NCBI RefSeq assembly: GCF_038246755.1
Contig: NZ_CP134706.1
Location: 1,860,001-1,924,000 of the forward strand
Source: Micromonospora sp. FIMYZ51
Lineage (GTDB): Bacteria > Actinomycetota > Actinomycetes > Mycobacteriales > Micromonosporaceae
DNA: 64,000 nt
Reading direction: 5' to 3'
Numbering within the stretch: position 1 is the stretch's first letter; every line of letters starts with the position of its first letter. This document shows positions 56,660 through 64,000 of this stretch, piece after piece. The position numbers and the translations under genes were made by a program. The notes under the pieces are model-generated. The model was not told the origin of the DNA and searched no databases. It saw only the letters and a program-made list of their open reading frames with translations.

Positions 56660-57499
56660 GTGATCGAATCTTCGGGGTCGGGAGGGGGCGGTGAGCCGGC
56701 GGGCGGCGGGCGGCCGGGCGGGGCGACGGCGGGCGGGGTGTCGCCCGTGGGCGTTGTCGCGCGGGGCGTCGCGCTGGCGGTGGTGCTGCCGCTCCGGCTG
56801 GCCTGGGAGGTCCTGGCGGTCACCGGCCGAGCGCTGTACCGCTTGGTGCTCGCGCCGACGGCCCGGTTCGCGGACCGCTGGCTGCTGCGACCGCTCGGCT
56901 GGCTGTGGCGGCACCTGGTCTGGCTTCCGCTGGTCTGGTCGGCGCGGGCCGTGGCGTGGTTGTGGCGGACGCTGATCTGGCTGCCGTTGACCTGGCTCGG
57001 CGACGCTGTCGGCTGGCTCTGGCGTACCGCCCTGTGGCCCCCGCTGCGCTGGTGTGGCCACGGTCTGGCGCGGCTGCTGCGCTGGTGCGGCCTGGGGCTG
57101 GCCTGGCTGGCGCGGATCCTCGTCCTGGTGCCGCTGTACTACCTGGTGTGGGTGCCGCTGGCCTGGCTGGTCCGGGTGCTCACCCCGCCCGCCCGGCTGG
57201 TCCTGGCCGCGCTGGGCCGGTGGCTGCACGCGCTGGCTCGCGGCTCGGCAGTCGTGCTCGGCTGGGCCTGGCGGACGGCCGGCCGGATCCTCTGGTGGTG
57301 CTGGGCGCTCACCCTGCGTCCGGTCTGGTTCGCGGGCCGCTGGCTGTGGCGGGTCACGCTGGTGCCGGTGGGCCGAGCGGTCCGTACCGCCTGGCGGGCA
57401 ACCGTCACCCCGGCGGCCCGCTGGCTGCGGCACAGCGTCCTCGACCCGGCCCGCCAGGCCACCCGCGAGGCGCTTACCGCGCTCGGCCTGCGCCGCTGA
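56660..57499 (+). CDS. Tryptophan-rich repeat protein, unknown function
   Basis: This 279-aa protein contains 29 tryptophans, about 10% of residues, with many arginines and leucines. After a glycine-rich start (1-30), three 19-residue units of the type WLWRxLxWLPLxWxxxAVx occur at 81-99, 100-118 and 119-137, and degenerate units continue to about residue 220. The hydrophobic stretches are broken by regular arginines, so it may lie on or in the membrane as amphipathic helices. I do not recognise it. The GTG start is 98 nt after the EEP gene; the ribosome site is weak. Clean start and stop, length and repeat regularity argue that it is real. Confidence 0.75.
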   Translation: MIESSGSGGGGEPAGGGRPGGATAGGVSPVGVVARGVALAVVLPLRLAWEVLAVTGRALYRLVLAPTARFADRWLLRPLGWLWRHLVWLPLVWSARAVAWLWRTLIWLPLTWLGDAVGWLWRTALWPPLRWCGHGLARLLRWCGLGLAWLARILVLVPLYYLVWVPLAWLVRVLTPPARLVLAALGRWLHALARGSAVVLGWAWRTAGRILWWCWALTLRPVWFAGRWLWRVTLVPVGRAVRTAWRATVTPAARWLRHSVLDPARQATREALTALGLRR

Positions 57500-57510
57500 C
57501 GCACCGGCGG

Positions 57511-57630
57511 TCACAGGACCAGGTTGAGCAGGACGGTCAGCACGATCGAGGCGACGATCGAGACGAGGATCATCAGGAGGCAGCCGAGGCCGCCGCCGGC
57601 CGGACGGATTTCCGTGTTGCCGATGCGCAT
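57511..57630 (-). CDS. 39-aa single-span membrane protein
   Basis: The gene encodes a short polar N-terminus (RIGNTEIRPAGGG) and one membrane helix of about 23 residues. The ATG follows AGGTGAG and lies 4 nt after the stop of the hydrolase gene, so it is the third gene of the 59619-57511 operon. Its role is unknown. Confidence 0.7.
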   Translation of the reverse strand: MRIGNTEIRPAGGGLGCLLMILVSIVASIVLTVLLNLVL

Positions 57631-57634
57631 GTTC

Positions 57635-58660
57635 TCACCTGTTCGTCGGTTTGTCGGGGTGGCTCGGGTCGAGCAGGGTGCGTACGGCGTCGGCGACCTG
57701 CCACGGTGCGGTGGTGGCGACGTTGTGCGCCGCACCGGGCACCGCGACCGTACGGCCGCCGGGCACCAATTCGGCGACCCGCGACCGCCAGGGCGTCGGC
57801 ACGATCGGGTCGCGGCTGCCGGTGAGCACAAGCGTGGGAGCGGTGATCCGGGACAGGTCGTTCTCGATCCGGTTGCCGATCGAGTGCGACAGGGTGGCCC
57901 AGACCCGCCACGGTCGGGCGTCGACCACGTCGCGCAGCAGGATCGGCGCCTGCCAGCGGGCTTCCCGGGTGGCGTCGACCAGGAACCGACGGATCTGGGC
58001 CTGCCGGGACCGGGCGCGCGGATCGCTTGTCGGCCCGGCGAGCACCACCGCGCGTACCGCCTCCGGGTGGTGGGCGGCGAGCGCGGCGGCGACCTCCGCG
58101 CCGAACGAGTGCCCCAGCACGCAGACCGGCGGCAGCCGGTACGCGGCCAGCAGCGCGGCCAGATGCTCGGCGTGCTGCCGTGGGTCGTACGCGGCCCGGG
58201 GGCGGTCACTGAGACCGAAGCCGGGCAGGTCCGGCGCGTACACCGGATGGGTTTCGGCAAGCGTGACGGCCAGCGGCGTCAGATAGCGGTGTGACACGGC
58301 CAGCCCGTGCACCAGCAGCACCGGCGTGGTCGGCTGGCCGCGCTCGACGCTGCGGCGTACGTGGGTGCGCAGACCGTCGATGGTGCGCCACTCGCTGGTC
58401 AGGCCGGCCGCGTCCCGGGGCGCGGCGAGCGCCAGCCGCAGCAGCGCCCGGCCGGGCCGCGCGGCAGCGAGTGCCCCGCTGGGCCGGGCGGCGGTGGGCG
58501 CCAGGCCGGGCCGCGCGGCGGCGAGTGTCCCGCCGGGAGTGGTGGCGGGTCCGCGATCGGCGGACTGCGCGCCGGACGGGGCTGCGGCGGATGGTTTGTC
58601 GATCCGCCGCAGCGGATCCGGAAGGCCGCAGCTGCGGGCGTGGTGCGGGTGGCAGGTCAC
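57635..58660 (-). CDS. Alpha/beta hydrolase
   Basis: This 341-aa protein has the hydrolase core from about residue 95: LLVHGLAVSHRYL, the nucleophile elbow GHSFGAEVAAALA near 170, and LTGSRDPIVP with the acid and GAAHNVAT with the catalytic histidine near the end. The GTG at 58660 overlaps the oxidoreductase stop by four bases. From that start the first 75 residues are alanine/arginine-rich with a repeated segment, so a shorter protein starting nearer to the core is possible. Substrate is unknown. Confidence 0.82.
   Translation of the reverse strand: MTCHPHHARSCGLPDPLRRIDKPSAAAPSGAQSADRGPATTPGGTLAAARPGLAPTAARPSGALAAARPGRALLRLALAAPRDAAGLTSEWRTIDGLRTHVRRSVERGQPTTPVLLVHGLAVSHRYLTPLAVTLAETHPVYAPDLPGFGLSDRPRAAYDPRQHAEHLAALLAAYRLPPVCVLGHSFGAEVAAALAAHHPEAVRAVVLAGPTSDPRARSRQAQIRRFLVDATREARWQAPILLRDVVDARPWRVWATLSHSIGNRIENDLSRITAPTLVLTGSRDPIVPTPWRSRVAELVPGGRTVAVPGAAHNVATTAPWQVADAVRTLLDPSHPDKPTNR
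58450..58533. repeat. 30-bp direct repeat inside the hydrolase N-terminal coding part
   Basis: Copies at 58450-58479 and 58504-58533 differ at two positions and are offset by 54 bp (18 codons). They encode the repeated GALAAARPGRA/GTLAAARPGLA segments of the low-complexity N-terminus. Confidence 0.75.
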
Positions 58661-59619
58661 AGCTCGCGCAGCCGGGGCAGCAACTGCTCCTGTGCCCAGT
58701 CCAGGAACATCGGTTGGCTGTCGCCGCCGATCTGGATCAGCGCCACATGGGTGAACCCGGCGTCGACGAACTTCTTGAACGCCGCCACGTGCTTGTCCAC
58801 GTCCGGGCCGCAGGAGATGCCGGCCGCCACGTCCTCCTCGCGGACGCTCTGGGTGGCCGCCTCGAACGCGTCCGTGTCCGGCAGGTCGGTGTTGACCTTC
58901 CAGCCCAGCTCGAACCAGCGGAACTGGTCGTGCGCGATCTTGCGGCACTCCGCCTCGTCCGGGCCGTAGCAGATGGCCAGCTGCCCGTACCGGGGGCGTC
59001 CGGCGCCGCCGGCCTCCTCGTACATCTCCACCAGGCGCGCCTGCGGGTCGGTGGCGATCATGGCGTCGGCGTACTCGGCGGCGAGGGTGGCGGACTGCCG
59101 ACCGGAGGCGGCCACCGCCATCGGCACGGGCCGCTCCGGCCGGTCCCACACGTACGCGTCCGGCACCTCGTAGTGGTTGCCGGAGAAGGTGAGCGTCTCC
59201 CCGTTGAGCAGCGGCCGGATGATCTGCAACGCCTCCTCGAACATCTCGTGCCGCTGCTGCACGTGCGGCCAGGCGCCGACCACGTGCTCGTTCAGGTTCT
59301 CCCCGGCACCGAGGCCGAGGGTGAACCGACCGTCGGACAGGACGCCGATGGTGGCCGCCTTCTGCGCCACCACCGCCGGGTGGTAGCGACGGATCGGGCA
59401 GGTCACGAAGGACATCAGCTCCGCGCGGGAGGTGGCGTGCGCGACCGCGCCCAGCACCGACCAGGCGTACGGTGAGTGACCCTGTGACTCCAGCCAGGGG
59501 TAGTAGTGATCGGACATGACGAGCTGGTCGAAACCGGCCGCCTCGGCCCGTACCGCGTAGTCGACGAGCTGCTTCGGGCCGGCCTGCTCGCACAGCAGGG
59601 TGTAGCCGATGCTGACCAT
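58657..59619 (-). CDS. F420-dependent LLM-class oxidoreductase (G6PDH-like family)
   Basis: This 320-aa TIM-barrel protein resembles F420-dependent glucose-6-phosphate dehydrogenase relatives. Seen motifs are MSDHYYPWLESQGHSP at about 35-50, CPIRRYHPAVVAQKAAT near 75 and LGLGAGENLNEHVVG near 100. It should transfer hydride between a substrate and coenzyme F420. The substrate is unknown. The ATG follows AAGGAG. It leads a three-gene operon with the hydrolase and a 39-aa membrane protein. Confidence 0.9.
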   Translation of the reverse strand: MVSIGYTLLCEQAGPKQLVDYAVRAEAAGFDQLVMSDHYYPWLESQGHSPYAWSVLGAVAHATSRAELMSFVTCPIRRYHPAVVAQKAATIGVLSDGRFTLGLGAGENLNEHVVGAWPHVQQRHEMFEEALQIIRPLLNGETLTFSGNHYEVPDAYVWDRPERPVPMAVAASGRQSATLAAEYADAMIATDPQARLVEMYEEAGGAGRPRYGQLAICYGPDEAECRKIAHDQFRWFELGWKVNTDLPDTDAFEAATQSVREEDVAAGISCGPDVDKHVAAFKKFVDAGFTHVALIQIGGDSQPMFLDWAQEQLLPRLREL

Positions 59620-59723
59620 GGTGTCTCCTTCCGGACCGGGTGACCCGTTCCGGATACCCCGCCCCGGTTCGATCAACCCTGGTCGGTGTCTTGACGCTCA
59701 CCCGGCCCCTGCCTACCGTTGGC

Positions 59724-59737
59724 CTGAACCGGTTCAG
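59724..59737. promoter_or_regulatory. LacI-type operator upstream of the mannanase
   Basis: CTGAACCGGTTCAG is a perfect 14-bp palindrome. The central CG step is usual for LacI-family sites. It differs from the CebR operator class. Confidence 0.7.
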
Positions 59738-59836
59738 ACTCCGGCGTGGTGCACATCCTGTGGTGGGGATGTCTGCCCCCGTGGCGGCCCGCGTTCTCAC
59801 GGGCCGCCACGGGTCGGGCGGCGGTCGCGGAGATTA

Positions 59837-59850
59837 CTGAACCGGTTGCT
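59837..59850. promoter_or_regulatory. Second LacI-type operator, overlapping the mannanase -35 box
   Basis: CTGAACCGGTTGCT repeats the first eleven bases of the upstream operator. Its right half covers the predicted -35 box, so binding would block RNA polymerase. Confidence 0.65.
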
Positions 59851-59874
59851 TTCGACAATCCATCGGCCTACGCT
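59846..59874 (+). promoter_or_regulatory. Predicted mannanase promoter
   Basis: TTGCTT (59846-59851) and TACGCT (59869-59874) are 17 nt apart, about 110 nt before the start codon. Confidence 0.6.
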
Positions 59875-59986
59875 GATCCCTGCCTCGCCGGGCCCCGGGC
59901 AGCGGCTGTCGGGCTACAGCCGCCACACCAGCCATCACCGCAACTCCCCCTGGGCACGGGGGAGAGATCTCCTGCGAGGAATCGTG

Positions 59987-61375
59987 ATGAGAAAACTATT
60001 CGCGGGCGTCGGCGCCGTCCTGCTGGCGACCGTCGCCGCCGTGTTCGCCTTCGGCCCGTCGGCACAGGCCGCCACCGGCTTCACGGTCAGCAACGGCAAG
60101 CTCTACGAGGCGAACGGCCGAGAGTTCATCATGCGCGGGGTCAACCACGCGCACACCTGGTACGCGAACCAGACCAGCTCGTTCGCCAACATCAAGGCGC
60201 TCGGTGCGAACACCGTCCGGGTCGTGCTCTCCAGCGGCGACCGGTGGACCCGCAACAGCGCCGCCGACGTGACAAACGTGATCCAGCTCTGCAAGGCCAA
60301 CCGCCTGATCTGCGTGCTGGAGGTGCACGACACCACCGGCTACGGGGAGGAGGGCGCGGCCATCACCCTGGACCGCGCGGTCGACTACTGGCTCAGCATC
60401 GCCAGCGCGCTGAACGGCCAGGAATCCTTCGTGATCGTCAACATCGGCAACGAGCCGTACGGCAACCAGAACTACTCGTCCTGGGCCACCGACACGTCAA
60501 ACGCGATCCGCCGACTGCGCAACGGCGGCATCCAGCACACCATCATGGTGGACGCGCCGAACTGGGGCCAGGACTGGTCCTTCACCATGCGGGACAACGC
60601 GCCGACGGTGTTCAACGCCGATCCGGCCCGCAACACGGTCTTCTCCATCCACATGTACGGCGTCTTCGACACCGCCGCCGAGATCAGCGACTACCTGGGC
60701 CGCTTCCGCAGCCGTGGCCTGCCGATCGTGGTGGGCGAGTTCGGCCACTACCACTCCGACGGCGACCCCGACGAGGACGCCATCCTGTCGTACACCCAGG
60801 CCAACGGCATCGGCTGGCTGGGCTGGTCGTGGAGCGGCAACAGTGGCGGCGTGGAGTACCTGGACATGGCCACCAACTTCAACCCGAACCAGCTGACCAG
60901 TTGGGGCCAGCGCCTGTTCAACGGCACCAACGGCATCCGGCAGACCGCGCGCCAGGCCACCATCTACGACTCGATCCCGCCGACCAGCCCGCCACCGACC
61001 ACCACCAGCCCGCCACCCGCCACCACCCCGCCGCCCACGACTCCGCCGCCGCCGACGACCACGCCGCCGCCGGGTGCCGGCTGCTCGGCGACGTACGCGA
61101 TCACCGGCCAGTGGCAGGGCGGTTTTCAGGCTGACGTCCGGGTGACCGCCGGTGGCGCCGCCATCACCGGCTGGACGGTGCGCTGGAGCTACGCCAACGG
61201 GCAGAGCGTGACGCAGTCCTGGAATGCCACGGTCACCAGCAGCGGCTCGACGGTGACCGCCCGCAACGTCGACTACAACGGCCGGCTCGGTGCCGGTGCC
61301 AGCACCAGCTTCGGCTTCCTCGGCAGCTGGAACGGCACCAACCCGGTGCCTGCGGTGACCTGCACCGCGAGCTGA
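59987..61375 (+). CDS. Secreted GH5 beta-mannanase (GH5_8-like) with CBM2
   Basis: This 462-aa enzyme has a signal peptide (about 1-28), a GH5 catalytic domain (about 29-325), a Pro/Thr linker (about 330-365) and a C-terminal CBM2. The acid/base is E156 in NIGNEPYGN and the nucleophile is E251 in VVGEFGHYH. The stretch EFIMRGVNHAHTWY is characteristic of actinomycete beta-mannanases such as ManA of Streptomyces lividans, which argues against a cellulase. It should cut mannan or glucomannan while bound to crystalline plant polysaccharide through CBM2. The ATG follows GAGGA. Regulation is likely through the CTGAACCGGTT sites upstream. Confidence 0.92.
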   Translation: MRKLFAGVGAVLLATVAAVFAFGPSAQAATGFTVSNGKLYEANGREFIMRGVNHAHTWYANQTSSFANIKALGANTVRVVLSSGDRWTRNSAADVTNVIQLCKANRLICVLEVHDTTGYGEEGAAITLDRAVDYWLSIASALNGQESFVIVNIGNEPYGNQNYSSWATDTSNAIRRLRNGGIQHTIMVDAPNWGQDWSFTMRDNAPTVFNADPARNTVFSIHMYGVFDTAAEISDYLGRFRSRGLPIVVGEFGHYHSDGDPDEDAILSYTQANGIGWLGWSWSGNSGGVEYLDMATNFNPNQLTSWGQRLFNGTNGIRQTARQATIYDSIPPTSPPPTTTSPPPATTPPPTTPPPPTTTPPPGAGCSATYAITGQWQGGFQADVRVTAGGAAITGWTVRWSYANGQSVTQSWNATVTSSGSTVTARNVDYNGRLGAGASTSFGFLGSWNGTNPVPAVTCTAS

Positions 61376-61605
61376 ATGCACGAGCAGGCGGTGGCCGGGC
61401 CCGCACGGACCCGGCGACCACCGGCTGCGTACGGACCCGGCCACCCCGGCGCCGCTCAGGCGGACCGCGCGCCTGGGGCAGGTACGGCTGTTCGGGCCTG
61501 ACGGCGGGCGAATTTTCAGCGACCTCACAGGCCCGCTCGATAGCGTGCCGCCGTCAGCGTCCGCTCCTAAAGGGAGAACGGGCACCAGACCTCGCAGGAG
61601 TACCG

Positions 61606-62655
61606 ATGGTCTTCAAGAAGATGTTGAGCGCGCTCGGCGTGGGCGGTCCCAGTGTGGACACCGTCCTGGCCAACCCGAACACCCGGCCCGGAGAAATCCT
61701 CAACGGCCAGGTGAACCTGATCGGCGGGGAAGCCCAGGCGGACATCGAGCAGATCGTCATCGGGCTGGTCACCCGGGTCGAGGTCGGTGAGCAGGCCGGC
61801 GTGATGGAGTTCCACCGGCAGGTGGTCAGCGGCCCGCTCCAGCTCGCCCCGAAGCAGGCGCTGTCCATCCCGTTCCAGCTTCCGCTGCCCTGGGAGACCC
61901 CGGTCACCGCGGTCTACGGGCAGCGGTTGCACGGCATGACCATGGGGCTGCGTACCGAGCTGGCGATCGCCCGCGCGGTCGACAAGGGTGACCTGGACGA
62001 GATCAACGTGCACCCGCTGCCGGTGCAGGAGCGGATCCTTCAGGCGTTCGGTCAGCTCGGTTTCCGGTTCAAGAAGGCGGACCTCGAACGCGGCATGATC
62101 CACGGCGTGCAGCAGACGCTGCCGTTCTACCAGGAGATCGAGTTCTTCGCCGCGCCGCAGTACGCGCAGGTGATCAACGAGGTCGAGCTGACCTTCGTGA
62201 CCAACCCGCACGGCATCGACGTGGTGCTGGAGTGCGACAAGCGAGGCGGCTTCCTCGTACCGGGGCAGGACGTCTTCGGCCGTTACCAGGTCGGGCACGC
62301 CGAGGCCGACAACCACGACTGGACGCAGGTGGTCGACGGCTGGCTGCGCGAGACGATCGACCGCTTCAGCACCCTGCGGGCGCAGGCGTTCGGTGCCCCG
62401 GGCTACGGCCCGCCCGGCTACGGCGCACCGCAGGCGTACGGCCCGCCCGGCAAGTACGGCCAGCCGCAGCGTCGGGGTGGCGTCGGCATGGGTGGCGTGG
62501 TGGCCGGTGCGGCGCTCGGTGCCGCCGGTGGCATGCTCGCCGGTCACATGATCGGCAACGCTCTCGACGGCGGCGAGGAGGAGATCGCCGAGGCGGCCGG
62601 TGACTTCGGCGGCGGTGACTTCGGCGGTGACTTCGGCGGCTTCGAGGAGTTCTAG
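61606..62655 (+). CDS. Spo0M/SpoOM-family sporulation-control-like protein
   Basis: This 349-aa arrestin-like protein begins VFKKMLSALGVGGPSVDTVL as in the Spo0M family. The N-terminal 250 residues form the conserved beta-sandwich region. The C-terminus is Gly/Pro/Tyr-rich (GYGPPGYGAPQAYGPPG) with a short hydrophobic glycine stretch (about 297-320) and an acidic GDFGG tail. Spo0M affects sporulation and cytoskeleton in Bacillus; in actinomycetes the role is unclear. The ATG follows AGGAG. A strong terminator follows. Confidence 0.9.
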   Translation: MVFKKMLSALGVGGPSVDTVLANPNTRPGEILNGQVNLIGGEAQADIEQIVIGLVTRVEVGEQAGVMEFHRQVVSGPLQLAPKQALSIPFQLPLPWETPVTAVYGQRLHGMTMGLRTELAIARAVDKGDLDEINVHPLPVQERILQAFGQLGFRFKKADLERGMIHGVQQTLPFYQEIEFFAAPQYAQVINEVELTFVTNPHGIDVVLECDKRGGFLVPGQDVFGRYQVGHAEADNHDWTQVVDGWLRETIDRFSTLRAQAFGAPGYGPPGYGAPQAYGPPGKYGQPQRRGGVGMGGVVAGAALGAAGGMLAGHMIGNALDGGEEEIAEAAGDFGGGDFGGDFGGFEEF

Positions 62656-62679
62656 GCCGACCCGCTCCAGGTGAACGGG

Positions 62680-62716
62680 ACGGTGGCCTTCCGGGACGAA
62701 CCCGGAAGGCCACCGT
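62680..62716. terminator. Bidirectional terminator after the Spo0M-like gene
   Basis: A perfect 16-bp stem (62680-62695 with 62701-62716) has a 5-nt loop and lies between convergent genes. Confidence 0.88.
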
Positions 62717-62730
62717 GTTACGCGCGGAGG

Positions 62731-63111
62731 TCAGCGCCCGCGCTGCCGCCGCTCCTGGCCGGAACGCCGCTGGCTTCCGGCCTTGGCCAGACCACGGCTA
62801 CCCAGGTAACCGAGGGTCAGCAGGGTGATGAACAGCCACGCCTGACCCGGGTTGTTGATGTTCAGACCATTCGCGGTCGTGCCACGCCAGAAGGCGGAGA
62901 TCACCACGAGGGTGACGGCAGCCGCGTAGATCCAGAACTCCGTGGTCAGGAACGCCTGCTTGGTCTCCGTACCCGGTGCCGGCATCGGCTCCCGATGCCC
63001 GTCGTGCATCATCGGCATCGGCTGGGTCGGTGTCTCCTGCATTGCCTGCCGATGCTGGACGTCCGGACCCGGACGGTTCATCGGCCTGGTGGATGCAGCC
63101 TGCGTGCTCAT
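62731..63111 (-). CDS. Small membrane protein with disordered N-terminus
   Basis: This 126-aa protein has a Met/Pro/Gln-rich N-terminus of about 50 residues, two membrane helices (about 58-76 and 90-106) and a basic C-terminus. It is unrecognised but resembles small actinobacterial two-helix proteins with a conserved FLTTEFWIYAAAV start of the first helix. The ATG follows GAGGAGG. Confidence 0.8.
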   Translation of the reverse strand: MSTQAASTRPMNRPGPDVQHRQAMQETPTQPMPMMHDGHREPMPAPGTETKQAFLTTEFWIYAAAVTLVVISAFWRGTTANGLNINNPGQAWLFITLLTLGYLGSRGLAKAGSQRRSGQERRQRGR

Positions 63112-63598
63112 CTGTCCTCCTCAGGATGTGATGAGTCCTGCGACCCTCGCCCCGCTACCGCGTGTCGGCCACGGCACGGTTCGCGTGCTTGGCGGGGGCA
63201 CCCCGCGTCTACCCGGCGTCACGGAAGCAGTAACCCTCGATCGGCCAGGGGATCCCCGCGATCAGGGCTGCGCGCAGTGGCCCGGCCACCCGTTGCCGCC
63301 TCCTGCGCCGCCTCCGCCTCCTGCGCGGCCTCCGCCTCCTGCGCGGCCTCCGCCTCCTGCGCCGCCTCCGCCTCCTGCGCCGCCTCCGCCTCCTGCGCCG
63401 CCTCCGCCTCCTGGGCCGTTGGTGCCGAATGTCGGGTTTCCGCCGCGCGGGCCGTCCGCTCCCTGTTCCGCGCGGGCCGTCCGCTTCCGCTGCCGCGCGG
63501 CACGGCCGGGGGTACCCGCCATCCGGTCGCCCGACGGGTTAGTCCCGCCGGTTACCGGGCACGCACTCAGGACCAGCCCTTTTGTGAGGTGATGGATC
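63112..63598. other. Intergenic region with an 18-bp tandem repeat
   Basis: This 487-nt gap separates divergent genes. It holds the repeat at 63298-63418. Open frames through the repeat on both strands give low-complexity peptides; none has a good ribosome site. Confidence 0.5.
63298..63418. repeat. Tandem 18-bp repeat, six full copies and a partial seventh
   Basis: The unit is GCCTCCTGCGCCGCCTCC, with a G for C change in copies 2 and 3. Units begin at 63298, 63316, 63334, 63352, 63370 and 63388. On the minus strand one frame gives a QEAEAA hexapeptide repeat. Confidence 0.88.
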
Positions 63599-64000
63599 GT
63601 GCGTGAGGACGACATGCGACAGGAAGCCGCCCGCCGGGCCGAGGAGCGGATCGCCGGTGGCGTGTACGGCGAAGGCGCGCTGGACGAGGTGACCGTGCCA
63701 CCGACCGATGTGGAGAGTGCCATTCAGCGCGACGACCGGGACGATCCGGCGCACGTGCCGATCGATCCGACCGTGCTGCGCGACGGTGGCCCCACCCGTG
63801 GGCAGGGCGCGATCACCACGACCGGCGGTACGGCCGGACCGGCAAGTGCCCGTCGGGTGGCCCGCCAGCCGGAGCGGCACCGGGGCAAGGTGGCCCCGAC
63901 CACGACGGGTGACGCCACCACCGGTGGCTTCAGCACCCCGTCGGGCGGTTCCACAAGTGACCAGTCCAGCCCGGCCACCCACTCCGGCAGCTTCGACTGA
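63599..64000 (+). CDS. Disordered hypothetical protein
   Basis: This 133-aa hydrophilic protein has a charged N-terminal helix (MRQEAARRAEERIAG) and a Thr/Gly/Ser-rich, disordered C-terminal half. There is no signal peptide or membrane segment. The GTG follows GAGGTGATGGATC. The stop is the last codon of the window. Function is unknown; composition resembles small stress or spore-associated proteins of actinomycetes, but this is only a likeness. Confidence 0.65.
   Translation: MREDDMRQEAARRAEERIAGGVYGEGALDEVTVPPTDVESAIQRDDRDDPAHVPIDPTVLRDGGPTRGQGAITTTGGTAGPASARRVARQPERHRGKVAPTTTGDATTGGFSTPSGGSTSDQSSPATHSGSFD

Larger units (their letters stand above)
59620..59986. other. Intergenic control region between oxidoreductase and mannanase
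   Basis: This 367-nt region separates divergent genes. It contains two CTGAACCGGTT operators and a promoter for the mannanase (separate entries). I see no gene. Confidence 0.7.

Noticed and set aside
59987..61375. Annotation of the GH5 enzyme as an endoglucanase
   Set aside because: The N-terminal MRGVNHAHTWY and the EFGHYHSDGDPDEDAI region resemble actinomycete mannanases, so mannanase is preferred. Enzyme assay would decide.
63219..63503. Minus-strand frame with QEAEAA repeats as a gene
   Set aside because: The frame is produced by the 18-bp repeat, with no good ribosome site and low-complexity flanks. Competing frames on both strands are equally open.

Overview
The window is high-GC DNA with strongly GC3-biased codons, frequent GTG starts, GGAGG-type ribosome sites and tightly overlapping operons. 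Gene content (ceb cellobiose operon, GH9/GH10/GH5_8 secreted glycanases with CBM2, an amino-acid-regulated ACT-GNAT acetyltransferase type known from Micromonospora, a DevR/DevS dormancy module, F420-dependent enzymes, BsaP beside bioB) points to a filamentous actinomycete of the Micromonosporaceae, most likely Micromonospora or a close relative. This is inferred from content; no rRNA is present.

Layout. 1-1400: the 5' part of a membrane protein gene and a pRiA4b ORF-3-like gene. 1478-7445: cebEFG-bglC-cebR, a cellobiose import and hydrolysis operon whose promoter lies between two CebR-type operators. 7442-9756: an acyl-CoA dehydrogenase/phosphotransferase pair. 9904-11811: two ACT-domain proteins, the second fused to GNAT. 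11890-12160: a terminator, a perfect 22-bp inverted repeat between C-rich and G-rich tracts, and a third CebR-type operator before a GH9 cellulase (12265-15171). 15243-19833: an orphan aromatic-polyketide tailoring operon (two ABM domains fused to an FAD monooxygenase, a lone ABM protein, P450, double TcmI-like cyclase) without any minimal PKS. 20082-23874: biotin genes bioB-bsaP-GNAT divergent from bioF-bioD, followed by a second P450 and a methyltransferase. 25965-28523: a surface protein gene, a second C-rich/hairpin/G-rich element, and an IS110-type element with a frameshifted transposase inside its G-rich arm. 28524-30363: TetR regulator and two tRNA clusters, with tRNA-Gly(GCC) and tRNA-Val(GAC) duplicated.

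30458-38600 is a hemicellulose region: polysaccharide deacetylase, GH10 xylanase, GH43 xylosidase, an orphan sugar-binding lipoprotein and two tandem LacI regulators that share three blocks of perfectly identical DNA (269, 107 and 310 nt) separated by divergent effector-pocket segments. 38904-39911 is an epimerase-like gene. 39924-52187 resembles a mycobacterial DosR dormancy regulon: Acg-type nitroreductases, DevR and DevS homologues, a TPCP-type P1B ATPase, universal stress proteins, phosphoketolase, and an HTH plus Clp-N pair. A shared operator-like motif lies before at least three of these units. 52206-57499: a lipid/envelope run (diacylglycerol kinase-like, YihY, tandem PAP2, EEP phosphatase-like) and a protein with 10% tryptophan. 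57511-59619: a 39-aa membrane protein, a hydrolase and an F420-dependent oxidoreductase. 59724-61375: a beta-mannanase with its own CTGAACCGGTTCAG-type operators. 61606-64000: Spo0M-like protein, a small membrane protein and a disordered protein.

Functionally the window links plant-polysaccharide use (cellulose, xylan, mannan, each with a different operator class) to a hypoxia/dormancy programme. Starts were chosen by ribosome-site spacing, family N-termini and overlap with upstream stops. All homology statements rest on recognising motifs by eye; no searches were run.
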